Assembly (NCBI GenBank): GCA_020248405.1
Contig: JADCHQ010000030.1
Span: forward strand, 1 to 48,325
DNA length: 48,325 bases
Direction of reading: 5' to 3'
From: Rhodocyclaceae bacterium
Lineage (GTDB): Bacteria; Pseudomonadota; Gammaproteobacteria; Burkholderiales; Ga0077523
Shown: in pieces, positions 39,692 through 47,581 of the stretch
How positions within the stretch are numbered: the first letter of the stretch is position 1
Layout of the letters: the number at the start of each line of letters is the position of its first letter
Position numbers and translations under genes: made by a program
The notes under the pieces: generated by a model
The model's database searches: none
Told to the model about the DNA's origin: nothing
The model's input: only the letters and a program-made list of their open reading frames with translations

Positions 39692-41938
39692 ATGCAACGC
39701 CCATCCGTGCTTTTCCCGCCGCTGCGCGCGGCCGTCGTGGCGCTGTTTGCCCTGTGGTGCGCCGCAGCCGGGGCGCAATGCGGACAGCCCAGCGAGCTGA
39801 CAGGCCGGCCCCGGGTGGGGCTGGTGCTGGCTGGAGGCGGTGCCCTGGGGTTTTCCCACATTGGCGTGCTGCGGGTGATCGAGGAATTGCGCGTGCCCGT
39901 GGATTGCATCGCCGGCACCAGCATCGGCGCGCTGGTGGGCGGCGCCTATGCCTCGGGCCGCACACCGGCCGAGCTTGAGCGGTTGGTGCTGGAGGCGGCC
40001 TGGGACGACATCTTCGTGGACGAGGCGCAGAGAGCCAACAGGACGTATTACCGCAAGGAGCTGGAGAAGCGCGGCTTCTGGGGGCTGGAACTCGGTGTGG
40101 ATCGCAGCGGCGTGAAGGCCCCCATCGGCGTTGTCCAGGGTCGAAAGCTGAGGCCTTTCTTCCAGGAGGTGGTGGGTTACGCCGTGCTCGAGAGCTTTGA
40201 TCACCTGCCCATTCCGTTCCGGGCGGTGGCTACCGACGTGCAGAACAGCGCGATGGCAGTGCTCGACCGCGGCGACCTGGCGCGCGCCATGCGCGCCAGC
40301 ATGGCGGTGCCCGGCGCCTTCGCGCCGGAAGAGATCGATGGCCGTCTGCTGGTGGATGGCTTCGTGGCCCGCAACCTTCCCGTGGACGTGGTGCGGGCCA
40401 TGGGGGCGGACGTGGTGATCGCCGTGAATCTCGAATTTCCGCCGCCCAGCCGTGAACAGCTCCAGTCGGTGAGCAGCTTCATCGGCGAGGTGATCGCCCT
40501 GGTCAGCCGCCAGAACGTGGCTGTCCAGCTGGCTACCCTGGACGACACGCGTGACGTGCTGGTCAGGCCCGACCTGCGGGGATTCAGCTCGGGCAGCTTC
40601 AGGCAAGGCGCGGAGCTGATCAAGCGCGGCGACGCTGCGGCCCGCTCCATGGAAGGGGCGCTGTCCCGGCTCTCCTTGTCGCCCGGGGCCTGGAGGGCCT
40701 ACGTCGCCGCGCGCGGGGAACGCGCCGGCCCCGTTCAGCCGCCGGACGAGGTGGTGGTGGACACGTCGGGCCTGAAGCGGGTGGATCCCGGTGTCGTGAA
40801 GGATCAGATGCGGCCCGCCCGCGGCGAGTCGCTCGCCCGGACCGAGGTTGGTCCCCTTGCCGACCGGCTCTACGGCAGTGGCGACTACCAGTTCATCGAC
40901 TACCAGCTGCTCGACACCGACGGACGCCGGGCGCTCGCCATGCGGCCCGTGGAGAAAGCCTGGGGTCCCAACTATCTCAACTTCGGGCTGCAGCTCTACA
41001 GCACGGTGGGGTCCGATTCCGAGTCCCGCTTCAACCTGCTGGGCGCTTACCGGGCAACCTGGCTCAATCACTTCGGCGCGGAGTGGCGCAACGAATTCTC
41101 GATCGGCCGAAGCAACCGGTATGTGACCGAGTTCTACCAGCCTCTTTTCCCTCACAGCGCGCTGTTCGTGGCGCCGCGCGCCTTCGTCGAGCAGAGCCGC
41201 TTCGATTACGCCTTCGACGACCAGTTCCTGGCCACCTATGTCCTGGACCGCAGCGGCGTGGGGCTGGACGTGGGCAGCGAACTGGGCCGCTACGGCCAGT
41301 TGCGGGTGGGCTACAGCCGCCTGAGGATTCGTGCCTCCCCCTCCGTGGCCCTTCCGGGTTTTTCGGAGGAAATCTTCCATCGCAACGGTGCGCGCGTGCA
41401 GCTTTCGCTGGACCGTCTCGACAACGCCTTTTTCCCGACCCAAGGCTACTTCTTCAACCTGCGCGGCTTTGATTCACTGGTGATCACGGACGGAATCCCT
41501 CGCTACCGTACCGGCGAGGCCGTCCTCACGCTACCTGTTGCCTTCGATTCCCACCGGTTCATCGCGGGCCTTTCCGCCGGCTCCCAGTTGGGCACGAAGT
41601 CTCCGCTATATGAGGTCTTTCGCCTGGGCGGGCCGTTCCGCTTCTCCGGCTACCAGCTCGACCAGCTGCAGGGCCCCGAATACTGGCTTGCGCGCGGCAT
41701 CTATCACTACCGGCTGCCCGGGGTGCCAATCGTCGCGCCAAGCCTGATTGCGGGCGCGTCGGTGGAGACGGGACAGGTGCTGGGCCGCTTCGGCGTCGAT
41801 GATTCCGCCAGGCAGCTGTTATCGGGCTCGCTGTTCCTGGCTACCGACACCGCCATCGGTCCGGCTTACGTATCCTATGGATACGCGCGCGGCGGTGTGT
41901 GGGCCGTCTACTTTACCCTGGGGTTTTCGTACTACTAG
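39692..41938 (+). CDS. patatin-like phospholipase with outer-membrane barrel (PlpD-type, type Vd)
   Basis: A 748-aa precursor with a signal peptide (cleavage near AGAQC, about residue 29). The patatin domain (about 40-240) has the oxyanion motif GGGALG (48-53), nucleophile Ser77 in GTSIG and Asp222 in VDG, the Ser-Asp dyad of patatin lipases. The middle (about 330-400) is compatible with a POTRA-like domain. Residues about 400-748 have the alternating pattern and terminal aromatic (FTLGFSYY) of a BamA/Omp85-family beta-barrel. This layout is that of PlpD/FplA type Vd autotransporters, which display or release a phospholipase A. It is monocistronic and divergent from the crotonase operon. Confidence 0.88.
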   Translation: MQRPSVLFPPLRAAVVALFALWCAAAGAQCGQPSELTGRPRVGLVLAGGGALGFSHIGVLRVIEELRVPVDCIAGTSIGALVGGAYASGRTPAELERLVLEAAWDDIFVDEAQRANRTYYRKELEKRGFWGLELGVDRSGVKAPIGVVQGRKLRPFFQEVVGYAVLESFDHLPIPFRAVATDVQNSAMAVLDRGDLARAMRASMAVPGAFAPEEIDGRLLVDGFVARNLPVDVVRAMGADVVIAVNLEFPPPSREQLQSVSSFIGEVIALVSRQNVAVQLATLDDTRDVLVRPDLRGFSSGSFRQGAELIKRGDAAARSMEGALSRLSLSPGAWRAYVAARGERAGPVQPPDEVVVDTSGLKRVDPGVVKDQMRPARGESLARTEVGPLADRLYGSGDYQFIDYQLLDTDGRRALAMRPVEKAWGPNYLNFGLQLYSTVGSDSESRFNLLGAYRATWLNHFGAEWRNEFSIGRSNRYVTEFYQPLFPHSALFVAPRAFVEQSRFDYAFDDQFLATYVLDRSGVGLDVGSELGRYGQLRVGYSRLRIRASPSVALPGFSEEIFHRNGARVQLSLDRLDNAFFPTQGYFFNLRGFDSLVITDGIPRYRTGEAVLTLPVAFDSHRFIAGLSAGSQLGTKSPLYEVFRLGGPFRFSGYQLDQLQGPEYWLARGIYHYRLPGVPIVAPSLIAGASVETGQVLGRFGVDDSARQLLSGSLFLATDTAIGPAYVSYGYARGGVWAVYFTLGFSYY

Positions 41939-41944
41939 CCCGCC

Positions 41945-42493
41945 TCAGAACATCGGCCGGGGAACCGCGTTCTGGAAGGCGGCTATGCCCTCGGTGATCT
42001 CCTGGAATGCCTGCTCCGCGCCGAACCAGCCCTGCACCTTGACCCACTTGTTGGGCTCCAGGTCCTTGTAGTGCTCGAAGAAGTGGGCGATCTGCTTCAG
42101 GGAGAGTTCGGGCACGTCGGAGATGCTCTTCACGTGGCGGTACAGCCGGGAGAGCTTGTCCGCGGGGACGGCCAGCAGCTTGGTGTCCTCGCCTGCCTCG
42201 TCGGTCATGCGCAGCATGCCCACGGGGCGGCAGCGCACCACCGCGCCCGTCACGATGGGCACGGGCGAGAGCACGAGGACGTCCACGGGATCGCCGTCGC
42301 CGGACAGCGTGTGCGGGACGTAGCCGTAGTTGCAAGGGTAGTGCATGGCGGTGGACATGAAGCGGTCCACAAACATGGCACCGGTCTCCTTGTCCACCTC
42401 GTACTTCACCGGATCCGCGTTCATGGGGATCTCGATGATGACGTTCACCTCCTCCGGGGCGTTGTTCCCGGGCCCCACGCGGTCAAGATTCAT
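41945..42493 (-). CDS. ppa: inorganic pyrophosphatase (family I)
   Basis: Ppa hydrolyses pyrophosphate to drive biosynthetic reactions. The 182-aa protein has the family I signature DGDPVDVLV with the metal-binding aspartates, the active-site Lys/Tyr regions KYEVDKETG and NYGYVPHT, and the C-terminal [14 protein letters not shown]. The start at 42493 has GAGAG upstream on the minus strand. Its end lies 6 nt from the end of the patatin gene (convergent). Confidence 0.97.
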   Translation of the reverse strand: MNLDRVGPGNNAPEEVNVIIEIPMNADPVKYEVDKETGAMFVDRFMSTAMHYPCNYGYVPHTLSGDGDPVDVLVLSPVPIVTGAVVRCRPVGMLRMTDEAGEDTKLLAVPADKLSRLYRHVKSISDVPELSLKQIAHFFEHYKDLEPNKWVKVQGWFGAEQAFQEITEGIAAFQNAVPRPMF

Positions 42494-42520
42494 GGCCGGG
42501 CTCTCTTTGCGAAAAGACCG

Positions 42521-42526
42521 ATTATA
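42521..42526 (-). promoter_or_regulatory. perfect -10 box (TATAAT) for ppa
   Basis: The minus strand reads TATAAT at 42526-42521, about 28 nt before the ppa ATG. A -35 hexamer is not evident. This short gap to the divergent FIST gene (68 nt) must hold control for both genes. Confidence 0.3.
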
Positions 42527-42561
42527 GTTTCGGCCCCGCCATAACCCTTCGAGGGCATGTC

Positions 42562-43701
42562 ATGTTTTCGCGGCAGACCCGCGTGGCCTCGTCGGGCTTC
42601 GCGCTCGGCCACGCCGCTTCGCCCCACTGGCGCATCGCCGTTGCCGATTGCCTGGAGCAGCTGGATACCGCCGCCGCGGCGGGTGCCAACCTTGGTTTCC
42701 TGTACTTGAGCGATCGTTACGCCGCCCGCGCGACGGAGATCCTCGAGTTGCTGCGGGCGCGCACCCGCGTGGAGCACTGGGTGGGCACGGTGGGCGCGAG
42801 TGTCTGCGCTGGCGGGCAGGAGTACGCGGATCAGGGCGCTTGCGCCGTGATGCTGGGCTGCTTCGAGCCAGGCTGTTTTCGTGTGCTGCCCTCGCTGCGA
42901 TCCATGGCTGACCTGGCCCGTGACCCGCTGACCGTGGGCGGAACCGCCGGCCATTTCGCGCTGCTGCACGGGGACCCCCGCAACGCCATGATCCCGGCGC
43001 TGGTGGCGGAGATCTCGCGCCGGCTCGACAGCGGCTTCGTGGCGGGCGGCCTGAGCGGTCCGCGCGGCGCCCATGCCCAGATTGCCGACGCGGTGGTGGA
43101 GGGCGGTGTCTCGGGGGTGCTGTTCACCGACCAGGTGATGGTGGCCACGCGAATCACCCAGGGGTGCACCCCGGTCGGACCATGGCGGCGCGTGAGCCGT
43201 GCCGAGCGCAATGTGGTGATCCAGCTTGATGGCCGTGCGGCGTTGCAGGTGATGCGGGAGGACGCGGCTCTGGCCGCCACGGCCGATCTCCAGGGGGCGG
43301 CGGACACGGTGTTCGCGGCGCTGCCCGCGGGCGAGCAGGGCGAGGACTACCTGGTGCGCCCGCTCGCGGGCATCGATGCCGCACGCGGCCTGGTGGCCGT
43401 CGCAGAAGAGGTGCGCCAGGGCTCGCGCCTGAGGTTCTGCCGCCGCGATGGGCTTGCCGCGGGCGAAGACATGGCACGCATGCTTTCGAGCATCCGAAGC
43501 GGCCTGTACACCCGCCCCCGCGGCGCGGTCTACCATGCCTGCCTGGGCCGCGGCCGCGGCCTGTTCGGGGAGCCAGCCCGGGAGCTGCACATGATTCGGG
43601 AGGCGCTGGGAGAGGTGCCGCTGGTGGGCATCTACGGCAGCGGCGAGATCTTTCGCAATCGGGTGCACGGCTACGCCGGCGTGCTCACGCTGTTTCCATG
43701 A
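42562..43701 (+). CDS. FIST N/C-domain sensory protein
   Basis: A 379-aa protein of the FIST family (F-box and intracellular signal transduction). The N-terminal FIST domain covers about residues 25-215 (for example ANLGFLYLSDRY and GGLSGPRG), and the FIST_C domain about 220-360 (ending in ELPL-like GEVPLVGIYGSGEIF). FIST domains are proposed to bind small ligands such as amino acids. No membrane segment or signal peptide is seen, so it is cytoplasmic. GAGGG lies 6 nt before the ATG. The stop overlaps the DUF599 start (ATGA), which suggests a sensor coupled to a membrane partner. Confidence 0.82.
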   Translation: MFSRQTRVASSGFALGHAASPHWRIAVADCLEQLDTAAAAGANLGFLYLSDRYAARATEILELLRARTRVEHWVGTVGASVCAGGQEYADQGACAVMLGCFEPGCFRVLPSLRSMADLARDPLTVGGTAGHFALLHGDPRNAMIPALVAEISRRLDSGFVAGGLSGPRGAHAQIADAVVEGGVSGVLFTDQVMVATRITQGCTPVGPWRRVSRAERNVVIQLDGRAALQVMREDAALAATADLQGAADTVFAALPAGEQGEDYLVRPLAGIDAARGLVAVAEEVRQGSRLRFCRRDGLAAGEDMARMLSSIRSGLYTRPRGAVYHACLGRGRGLFGEPARELHMIREALGEVPLVGIYGSGEIFRNRVHGYAGVLTLFP

Positions 43702-44393
43702 CCGCCGTGATGCGCCTGCCGCTGACCACCGCCGACTGGTTCGCCGTGCTCTGGTTCCTCGTATGGTGGGTGGGCTATGTGCGCCTGGCGGACCGGCGGG
43801 GCCGCGGACGGCCCAGCCTGGTGGGGCGCATGGGCGTGTACCGGCGCGCCTGGATGGCGGCCATCGTCAAGCGCGAGCAGCGCATCTCGGACGTGTCCAT
43901 CCTGGCCAACCTCTCCAACGGCTCCACGTTCTTCGCCTCCACCACCCTGCTGATCCTGGGCGGCCTGGCGGCGCTGCTGGGCACCACCGAGAAAGTGGCC
44001 TCGGTGGTGGCGGAGCTGCCCTTCAACCGCGTGGCCTCCGAGCAACTGTGGGACATCAAGATCCTGCTGCTGGCGGGCATCTTCACCTTCGCGCTGTTCA
44101 AGTTCACCTGGTCGCTGCGGCTTTATCACTTCTGCTCGGTGATGGTGGGCAGCGCCCCGCCCCCCGAGGCCGCGGAGGCCGAGCACGAGGCTTTCGTGGG
44201 CCGCACTGGCGAGCTGGCCACCCTTGCCGCAGAGAGCTTCAACAACGGCCTGCGCGCCTACTACTTCGCGCTGGCCGCCCTGTCCTGGTTTTTGAACCCC
44301 TGGCTGTTCATGGGGTTGACGAGCTGGGTGGTGCTGGTGCTCTACAAGCGCGAGTTCCGCTCCGCGGCTTTGCAGGCCATGACCTCGGGTTGA
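43698..44393 (+). CDS. DUF599 integral membrane protein
   Basis: A 231-aa membrane protein with about four transmembrane helices (near residues 12-30, 78-98, 118-140 and 190-220). It matches DUF599 (segments ISDVSILANLSNGSTFFASTTLLILGG and FTFALFKFTWSLRLYHF). The family is widespread but uncharacterised. Its ATG overlaps the FIST stop by 4 nt, so the two are made together. It converges with the MAPEG gene 3 nt away. Confidence 0.82.
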   Translation: MTAVMRLPLTTADWFAVLWFLVWWVGYVRLADRRGRGRPSLVGRMGVYRRAWMAAIVKREQRISDVSILANLSNGSTFFASTTLLILGGLAALLGTTEKVASVVAELPFNRVASEQLWDIKILLLAGIFTFALFKFTWSLRLYHFCSVMVGSAPPPEAAEAEHEAFVGRTGELATLAAESFNNGLRAYYFALAALSWFLNPWLFMGLTSWVVLVLYKREFRSAALQAMTSG

Positions 44394-44396
44394 TGT

Positions 44397-44768
44397 TCAC
44401 GCTGCTGCCACGAACAGCCCGATGACGCAGCCATAGCCCGTGAGCCAGGCCAGGGTGCGCAACCCGGGCCAGTTGGCGATGTAGAGCAGGCCGTAGGCGA
44501 GGCGCGCCGCCACGAATAGCCCCGCGAGAGCGTTGATGGACCCCTGCGCGGCCCCGGCGAGATGGGCAATGATGACCGCCGCGGCGAAGGGCGCAAAGGC
44601 CTCCCACGAATTCAGTTGGGCCGCATTGGCGCGGCGCCGCCAGCCCTCCAGCCCGGCAAGCCAGTCGCGCGGCGTGGCATTGTCGAAATCGCGGCGCGAC
44701 TTGGCCGCCCCCGCCCACAGCAATGGCATGAGTGCGGCCATCAGCACGCACCAGTACGCAAAGGTCAT
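44397..44768 (-). CDS. MAPEG family membrane protein
   Basis: A 123-aa protein with four transmembrane helices, typical of MAPEG (membrane-associated proteins in eicosanoid and glutathione metabolism). The conserved part is RRRANAAQLNSWEAFAPFAAA, followed by VAARLAYGLLYIANWP. Bacterial members may bind glutathione, but function is mostly unproven. GAGGG precedes the ATG at 44768. The 228-nt gap to the aldolase gene shows no supported gene; a 24-codon frame at 44921-44995 is judged incidental. Confidence 0.82.
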   Translation of the reverse strand: MTFAYWCVLMAALMPLLWAGAAKSRRDFDNATPRDWLAGLEGWRRRANAAQLNSWEAFAPFAAAVIIAHLAGAAQGSINALAGLFVAARLAYGLLYIANWPGLRTLAWLTGYGCVIGLFVAAA

Positions 44769-44996
44769 GAGTGATGTCCCTCGGAAAAACGCAGATGATG
44801 CGCTCCGGCGGCCTGGGCCGGGAGGCGCCCCTCATGGACCCACGCCGGGCGCGGGCGTTCCGCGGCGCGCCTTGCCTGCCGTGCTTAACAACACCGCCGT
44901 TGCCGTGTAGCCTGCGCAACATGAAAACACCTGCCTTGTTCACGGGCTTCGCGGGCTCGGCCCATGGCCAGCCCGCCGCGCCGCGCGCCGCCTGAC

Positions 44997-45770
44997 ATGC
45001 CCCCCGGCGCCACGCTTTCCTTCCGCCAATTGCTGCAAGAGCGCCGGCCGCTCATCGGCGCGCTGTTGCAGATGCCGCTGCCCGAGAGCGCCGAGATCTT
45101 CGTGGCCGCCGGCTACGACTGGCTGTTCATCGATCTGGAGCACGCGCCCATGGACGCGCGCGACGCGCTCACCCTGCTCACCGCCGTGGACAGCCGCGTG
45201 CCCTGCGTGGTGCGGGTGCCGTGGAACGAGGAAGCCCACCTCAAGAAGGTGCTCGACGCCGGCGCCACGGGCGTGATCGTGCCGCTGGTGAACAACGCCG
45301 AGGATGCGCGCCTGGCCGTCAGCCGCTGCAAGTATCCGCCGCGGGGCGTGCGCAGCGTGGGCATTACCCGCGCCCAGCGCTTCGAGCTCGACTTCGACGG
45401 CTACATGGCGCGCGCCAACGACGACATCGCCGTCATCGTGCAGGTGGAGCATGTGGAGGCGGTACGCAACATCGACGCCATTCTCGACGTGCCCGGCATC
45501 GATGCGGTGTTCATGGGGCCCTTCGACCTGTCCGGCAGCATGGGCAAGCCCGGCCGCATCGACGACCCGGAGGTGCAGGCGGCCATCGCCCAGGTGGTGC
45601 GGGCCTGCAACGACCGCGCCGTGGCCCTGTGCGCCTACGCCCACACGCCCGCCCACGCCCGCCGCTACCTGGAGCTGGGCTATCGCGTTATCGGGCTGTG
45701 CACCGACTACATCCTGCTGGCGCGGGCCGCGCGCGATGCCCTGGCCCAGACCCGGGCCGCGAGCTGCTAG
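44997..45770 (+). CDS. HpcH/HpaI family class II aldolase
   Basis: A 257-aa metal-dependent pyruvate aldolase of the HpcH/HpaI family, which cleaves or forms 4-hydroxy-2-oxo acids. Active-site features are visible: FIDLEHAP (Glu-His pair), the phosphate/carboxylate-binding Arg in VVRVPWNE, metal ligand Glu in IVQVEHVEAV and Asp in VFMGPFDLSGSMG. The GKPGRIDDPEV loop fits the family. An upstream in-frame ATG at 44964 would add 11 residues; neither start has a good ribosome site. The stop codon directly abuts the stop of the convergent hydratase gene. Confidence 0.88.
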   Translation: MPPGATLSFRQLLQERRPLIGALLQMPLPESAEIFVAAGYDWLFIDLEHAPMDARDALTLLTAVDSRVPCVVRVPWNEEAHLKKVLDAGATGVIVPLVNNAEDARLAVSRCKYPPRGVRSVGITRAQRFELDFDGYMARANDDIAVIVQVEHVEAVRNIDAILDVPGIDAVFMGPFDLSGSMGKPGRIDDPEVQAAIAQVVRACNDRAVALCAYAHTPAHARRYLELGYRVIGLCTDYILLARAARDALAQTRAASC

Positions 45771-46553
45771 CTAGTCCGTGACCCGCAGCTCGACGGCGCC
45801 AATGCCTTCGAGCACAAAGCGGAAGCGGGTGGCGGTGGCGGGAAAGCGCGTGGTCACCAGGCTGCCCGTGGATACCAGCTCACCGGCGGCCAGGCCCTCG
45901 CCGCGGGCGCTCAGGTGGTTGGCCAGCCAGGTGAGCGGCTCGAAGGGGTGGCCCAGCACGTCGCTGCCCCGGCCCTCGTCCACGGCCACACCGTCGGCCT
46001 CCACCACCCCGCGCACATGGGCCAGATCGGGCCACGTGCTCGCCCAGGGGCCCAGCACCAGACCCTCATTCCAGGCGTTGTCGGCCACGAGAGACAGCGG
46101 ATCCAGCGGATAGTCGGTGAGGCGGTCGTCGATCACCTCCACCGCGGCGCACACGGCGCCCACGGCGGCGGCCACCTCCGACCTGGTCCACGGCGCTGGG
46201 CGGGCGGGCAGGGCGCGGTCCAGGCGCACGCACACCTCGAACTCCAGCCCCATGCGCAGCAGGCCGCCCAGCGGCAGCACCGCGCCCGACGGATGCAAAC
46301 GCGCAGCGAACACCCGGCCCGCTACCGGATGGGGGATGTTGCACATGGCCTGCATGCGCGGCGAGGTGAGGCCGATCTTCCACCCCGCGTGGCCGCCCAG
46401 CCGCGGCGCCAGGCGCGCGCACAGCGCATCCTGAATGGCGTAGGCGTCGTCCAGTGTCACCGCTCCCGCTTCGCGGGCAAAGGGCACCAGCCGGCGCCGC
46501 TGGGCGTGGTCTTGCTCCAGGCGGATGGCCACCTGCTCGGGATTGAGCTTCAT
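45771..46553 (-). CDS. 2-keto-4-pentenoate hydratase-like (FAH family) protein
   Basis: A 260-aa protein of the fumarylacetoacetase superfamily, closest in pattern to 2-oxopent-4-enoate hydratase (MhpD/HpcG type), which hydrates 2-oxo-4-enoic acids in aromatic meta-cleavage routes. Seen motifs: GWKIGLTSPRMQ, FEVCVRLDR with metal-binding acids, AAVEVIDDRLTDYP, and a C-terminal STGSLVTT loop. An aldolase for the next type of substrate lies end to end with it, and the two could act in sequence. The ATG at 46553 is favoured; an open extension to 46733 lacks similarity. Confidence 0.85.
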   Translation of the reverse strand: MKLNPEQVAIRLEQDHAQRRRLVPFAREAGAVTLDDAYAIQDALCARLAPRLGGHAGWKIGLTSPRMQAMCNIPHPVAGRVFAARLHPSGAVLPLGGLLRMGLEFEVCVRLDRALPARPAPWTRSEVAAAVGAVCAAVEVIDDRLTDYPLDPLSLVADNAWNEGLVLGPWASTWPDLAHVRGVVEADGVAVDEGRGSDVLGHPFEPLTWLANHLSARGEGLAAGELVSTGSLVTTRFPATATRFRFVLEGIGAVELRVTD

Positions 46554-46651
46554 GGGCGGGATCATAGCCTGCGGCCGATGCTGCGCCCCAGGAAACAACC
46601 GCCACGCATCGCGATACCAGAAGCTGTCCCAGTCCGGGTGTTCCGCCAGCA

Positions 46652-47040
46652 TCACAGCGGGCTCAACGCGCCCCACCCAGCGGACCCGGCCCGCCGTCCG
46701 CCCTGGTTGGGCACGACGGGCGGCCACCGCCACTGCTGGGCTGTGACCACCTCGTCCAAACAGGGCAGTGGCGTGCCAAGAGCCCGTTCAAGAAGAAGAA
46801 GCAGCACGCTCTGGACCTCGTCCTGGGTGGGGGCGGCCACCTTGTTCACCACCGCCAGATGGGTGAGGAGGGCTTCCGCCGCGCCCGAGGCCCCAGGTCG
46901 CGAGGGTGCCGGCGACCGTGATGTGTAACGATGCACTTCACCCAGTCGACATAGGCGTTCCCGGTGCGGATACTGTCGTACTCGAGCCGGATCTTTTCGC
47001 GGACCTGGTCGAAAAAGCGGGGGGGGGGCCGGGCACGGCG
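46652..47040 (-). pseudogene. integron integrase (intI) remnant, frameshifted and truncated
   Basis: On the minus strand, from about 47018, one frame reads FFDQVREKIRLEYDSIRTGN, then AYVDWVKCIV and HHGRRHPRDLG. After a one-base frame change near 46889-46895 it continues AAEALLTHLAVVNKVAAPTQ and LPCLDEVVTAQQ. This follows the N-terminal domain of IntI tyrosine recombinases step by step (LLDQVREKIR, YSIRTEQAYVDW, FHGKRHPREMG, EVEAFLTHLAV, KVAASTQ, LPWLDEVV). The catalytic domain with its Arg-His-Arg-Tyr residues is absent. A 10-nt G run (47019-47028) lies at the N-terminal end. It cannot make an active integrase. Confidence 0.75.
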
Positions 47041-47129
47041 GCCTGCGGTGCGAGGTGGGTTTGAGGGGCGGTTTTAGGGCCTACTAATGGGCAGGCCGGG
47101 CCTGGAAAATCAAGGGGGTAGAAAAAATG

Positions 47130-47197
47130 ACTGATACGATATACAGCACTTTGGCGGTTTTTAAAGGGACTTTTAGGTCCCCTATTTCACGTTAGCC
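47130..47197 (+). other. attI-like recombination region of a degenerate integron
   Basis: The first integron core site, GTTAGCC at 47191-47197, lies about 170 nt from the integrase N-terminus, the distance usual for attI. Upstream are a stem GGGAC/GTCCC (47166-47182 region) and AT-rich sequence. The core matches cassette recombination chemistry because its complement opens the attC site 913 nt downstream. The attI boundary on the left is only estimated. Confidence 0.5.
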
Positions 47198-47236
47198 CGC
47201 TAGTGGCACATCTCCTTCAATGCAAGGAACATAGTC

Positions 47237-47368
47237 ATGAATAAGACACGGGATCAAATTGATAAAGAGAACGAAGAGTTCTGCGAACGACAACTACAAG
47301 AGGCAAAAAGAAAAGTGCTGCTGATCGAGACTTCTTTGAAGCCGCATTGTCGGCTCGCCAATCAATGA
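47237..47368 (+). CDS. cassette hypothetical protein, 43 aa (or N-terminal part of a frameshifted gene)
   Basis: ATG 47237 has AAGGA 8 nt upstream and encodes a 43-aa, highly charged peptide (MNKTRDQIDKENEEFCERQL, probably coiled coil). Its TGA overlaps the next frame's ATG (ATGA at 47365-47368). Alternatively, one A is missing from the run at 47305-47309. Restoring it joins both frames into one 113-aa protein that reads smoothly (QEAKKKSAADRDFFEAALSA). I cannot tell which is right. No family recognised. Confidence 0.45.
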   Translation: MNKTRDQIDKENEEFCERQLQEAKRKVLLIETSLKPHCRLANQ

Positions 47369-47577
47369 AGCAAGACGACCTGTTCCCCCATCGGGATGAG
47401 AACGGTGAAATGCGCTATACAGTGCGACAAGGTCTTAAAGCAGCTTGTTATGCTCGTGAAGACATTGCTGCCACTGCGACGATTCAAAGATTGATTCTCG
47501 TACGACTCGACGGCATAAAGTTTCTTCTTTGGCTCTGCGCCACCATGCTGACATACATCGCAATACGCATCTCTTAG
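47365..47577 (+). CDS. cassette small membrane protein, 70 aa (or C-terminal part of a frameshifted gene)
   Basis: The frame from ATG 47365 encodes MKQDDLFPHRDENGEMRYTV, a short helical part and a C-terminal transmembrane helix (about the last 20 residues, IKFLLWLCATMLTYIAI). The same frame is open back to before 47329 (ADRDFFEAALSARQS), which supports a longer original protein with the preceding frame. It ends 4 nt before the 177-aa gene, so the genes are co-translated within one cassette. No family recognised; a C-tail-anchored partner is plausible. Confidence 0.5.
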   Translation: MKQDDLFPHRDENGEMRYTVRQGLKAACYAREDIAATATIQRLILVRLDGIKFLLWLCATMLTYIAIRIS

Positions 47578-47581
47578 TCTG

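Noticed and set aside
44921..44995. 24-codon frame ending just before the aldolase ATG, possible leader peptide
   Set aside because: No run of regulatory codons, no ribosome site and no alternative hairpins were seen.
46554..46733. Upstream extension of the hydratase reading frame, or remains of another gene
   Set aside because: The open frame lacks similarity to the hydratase family and runs into the integrase remnant; the ATG at 46553 gives the usual protein length.
47301..47316. Programmed -1 frameshift signal at the A-run in cassette 1
   Set aside because: The run has only five A before G, so the classic A-AAA-AAG heptamer is not complete in the right frame, and no downstream stimulatory stem was evident.
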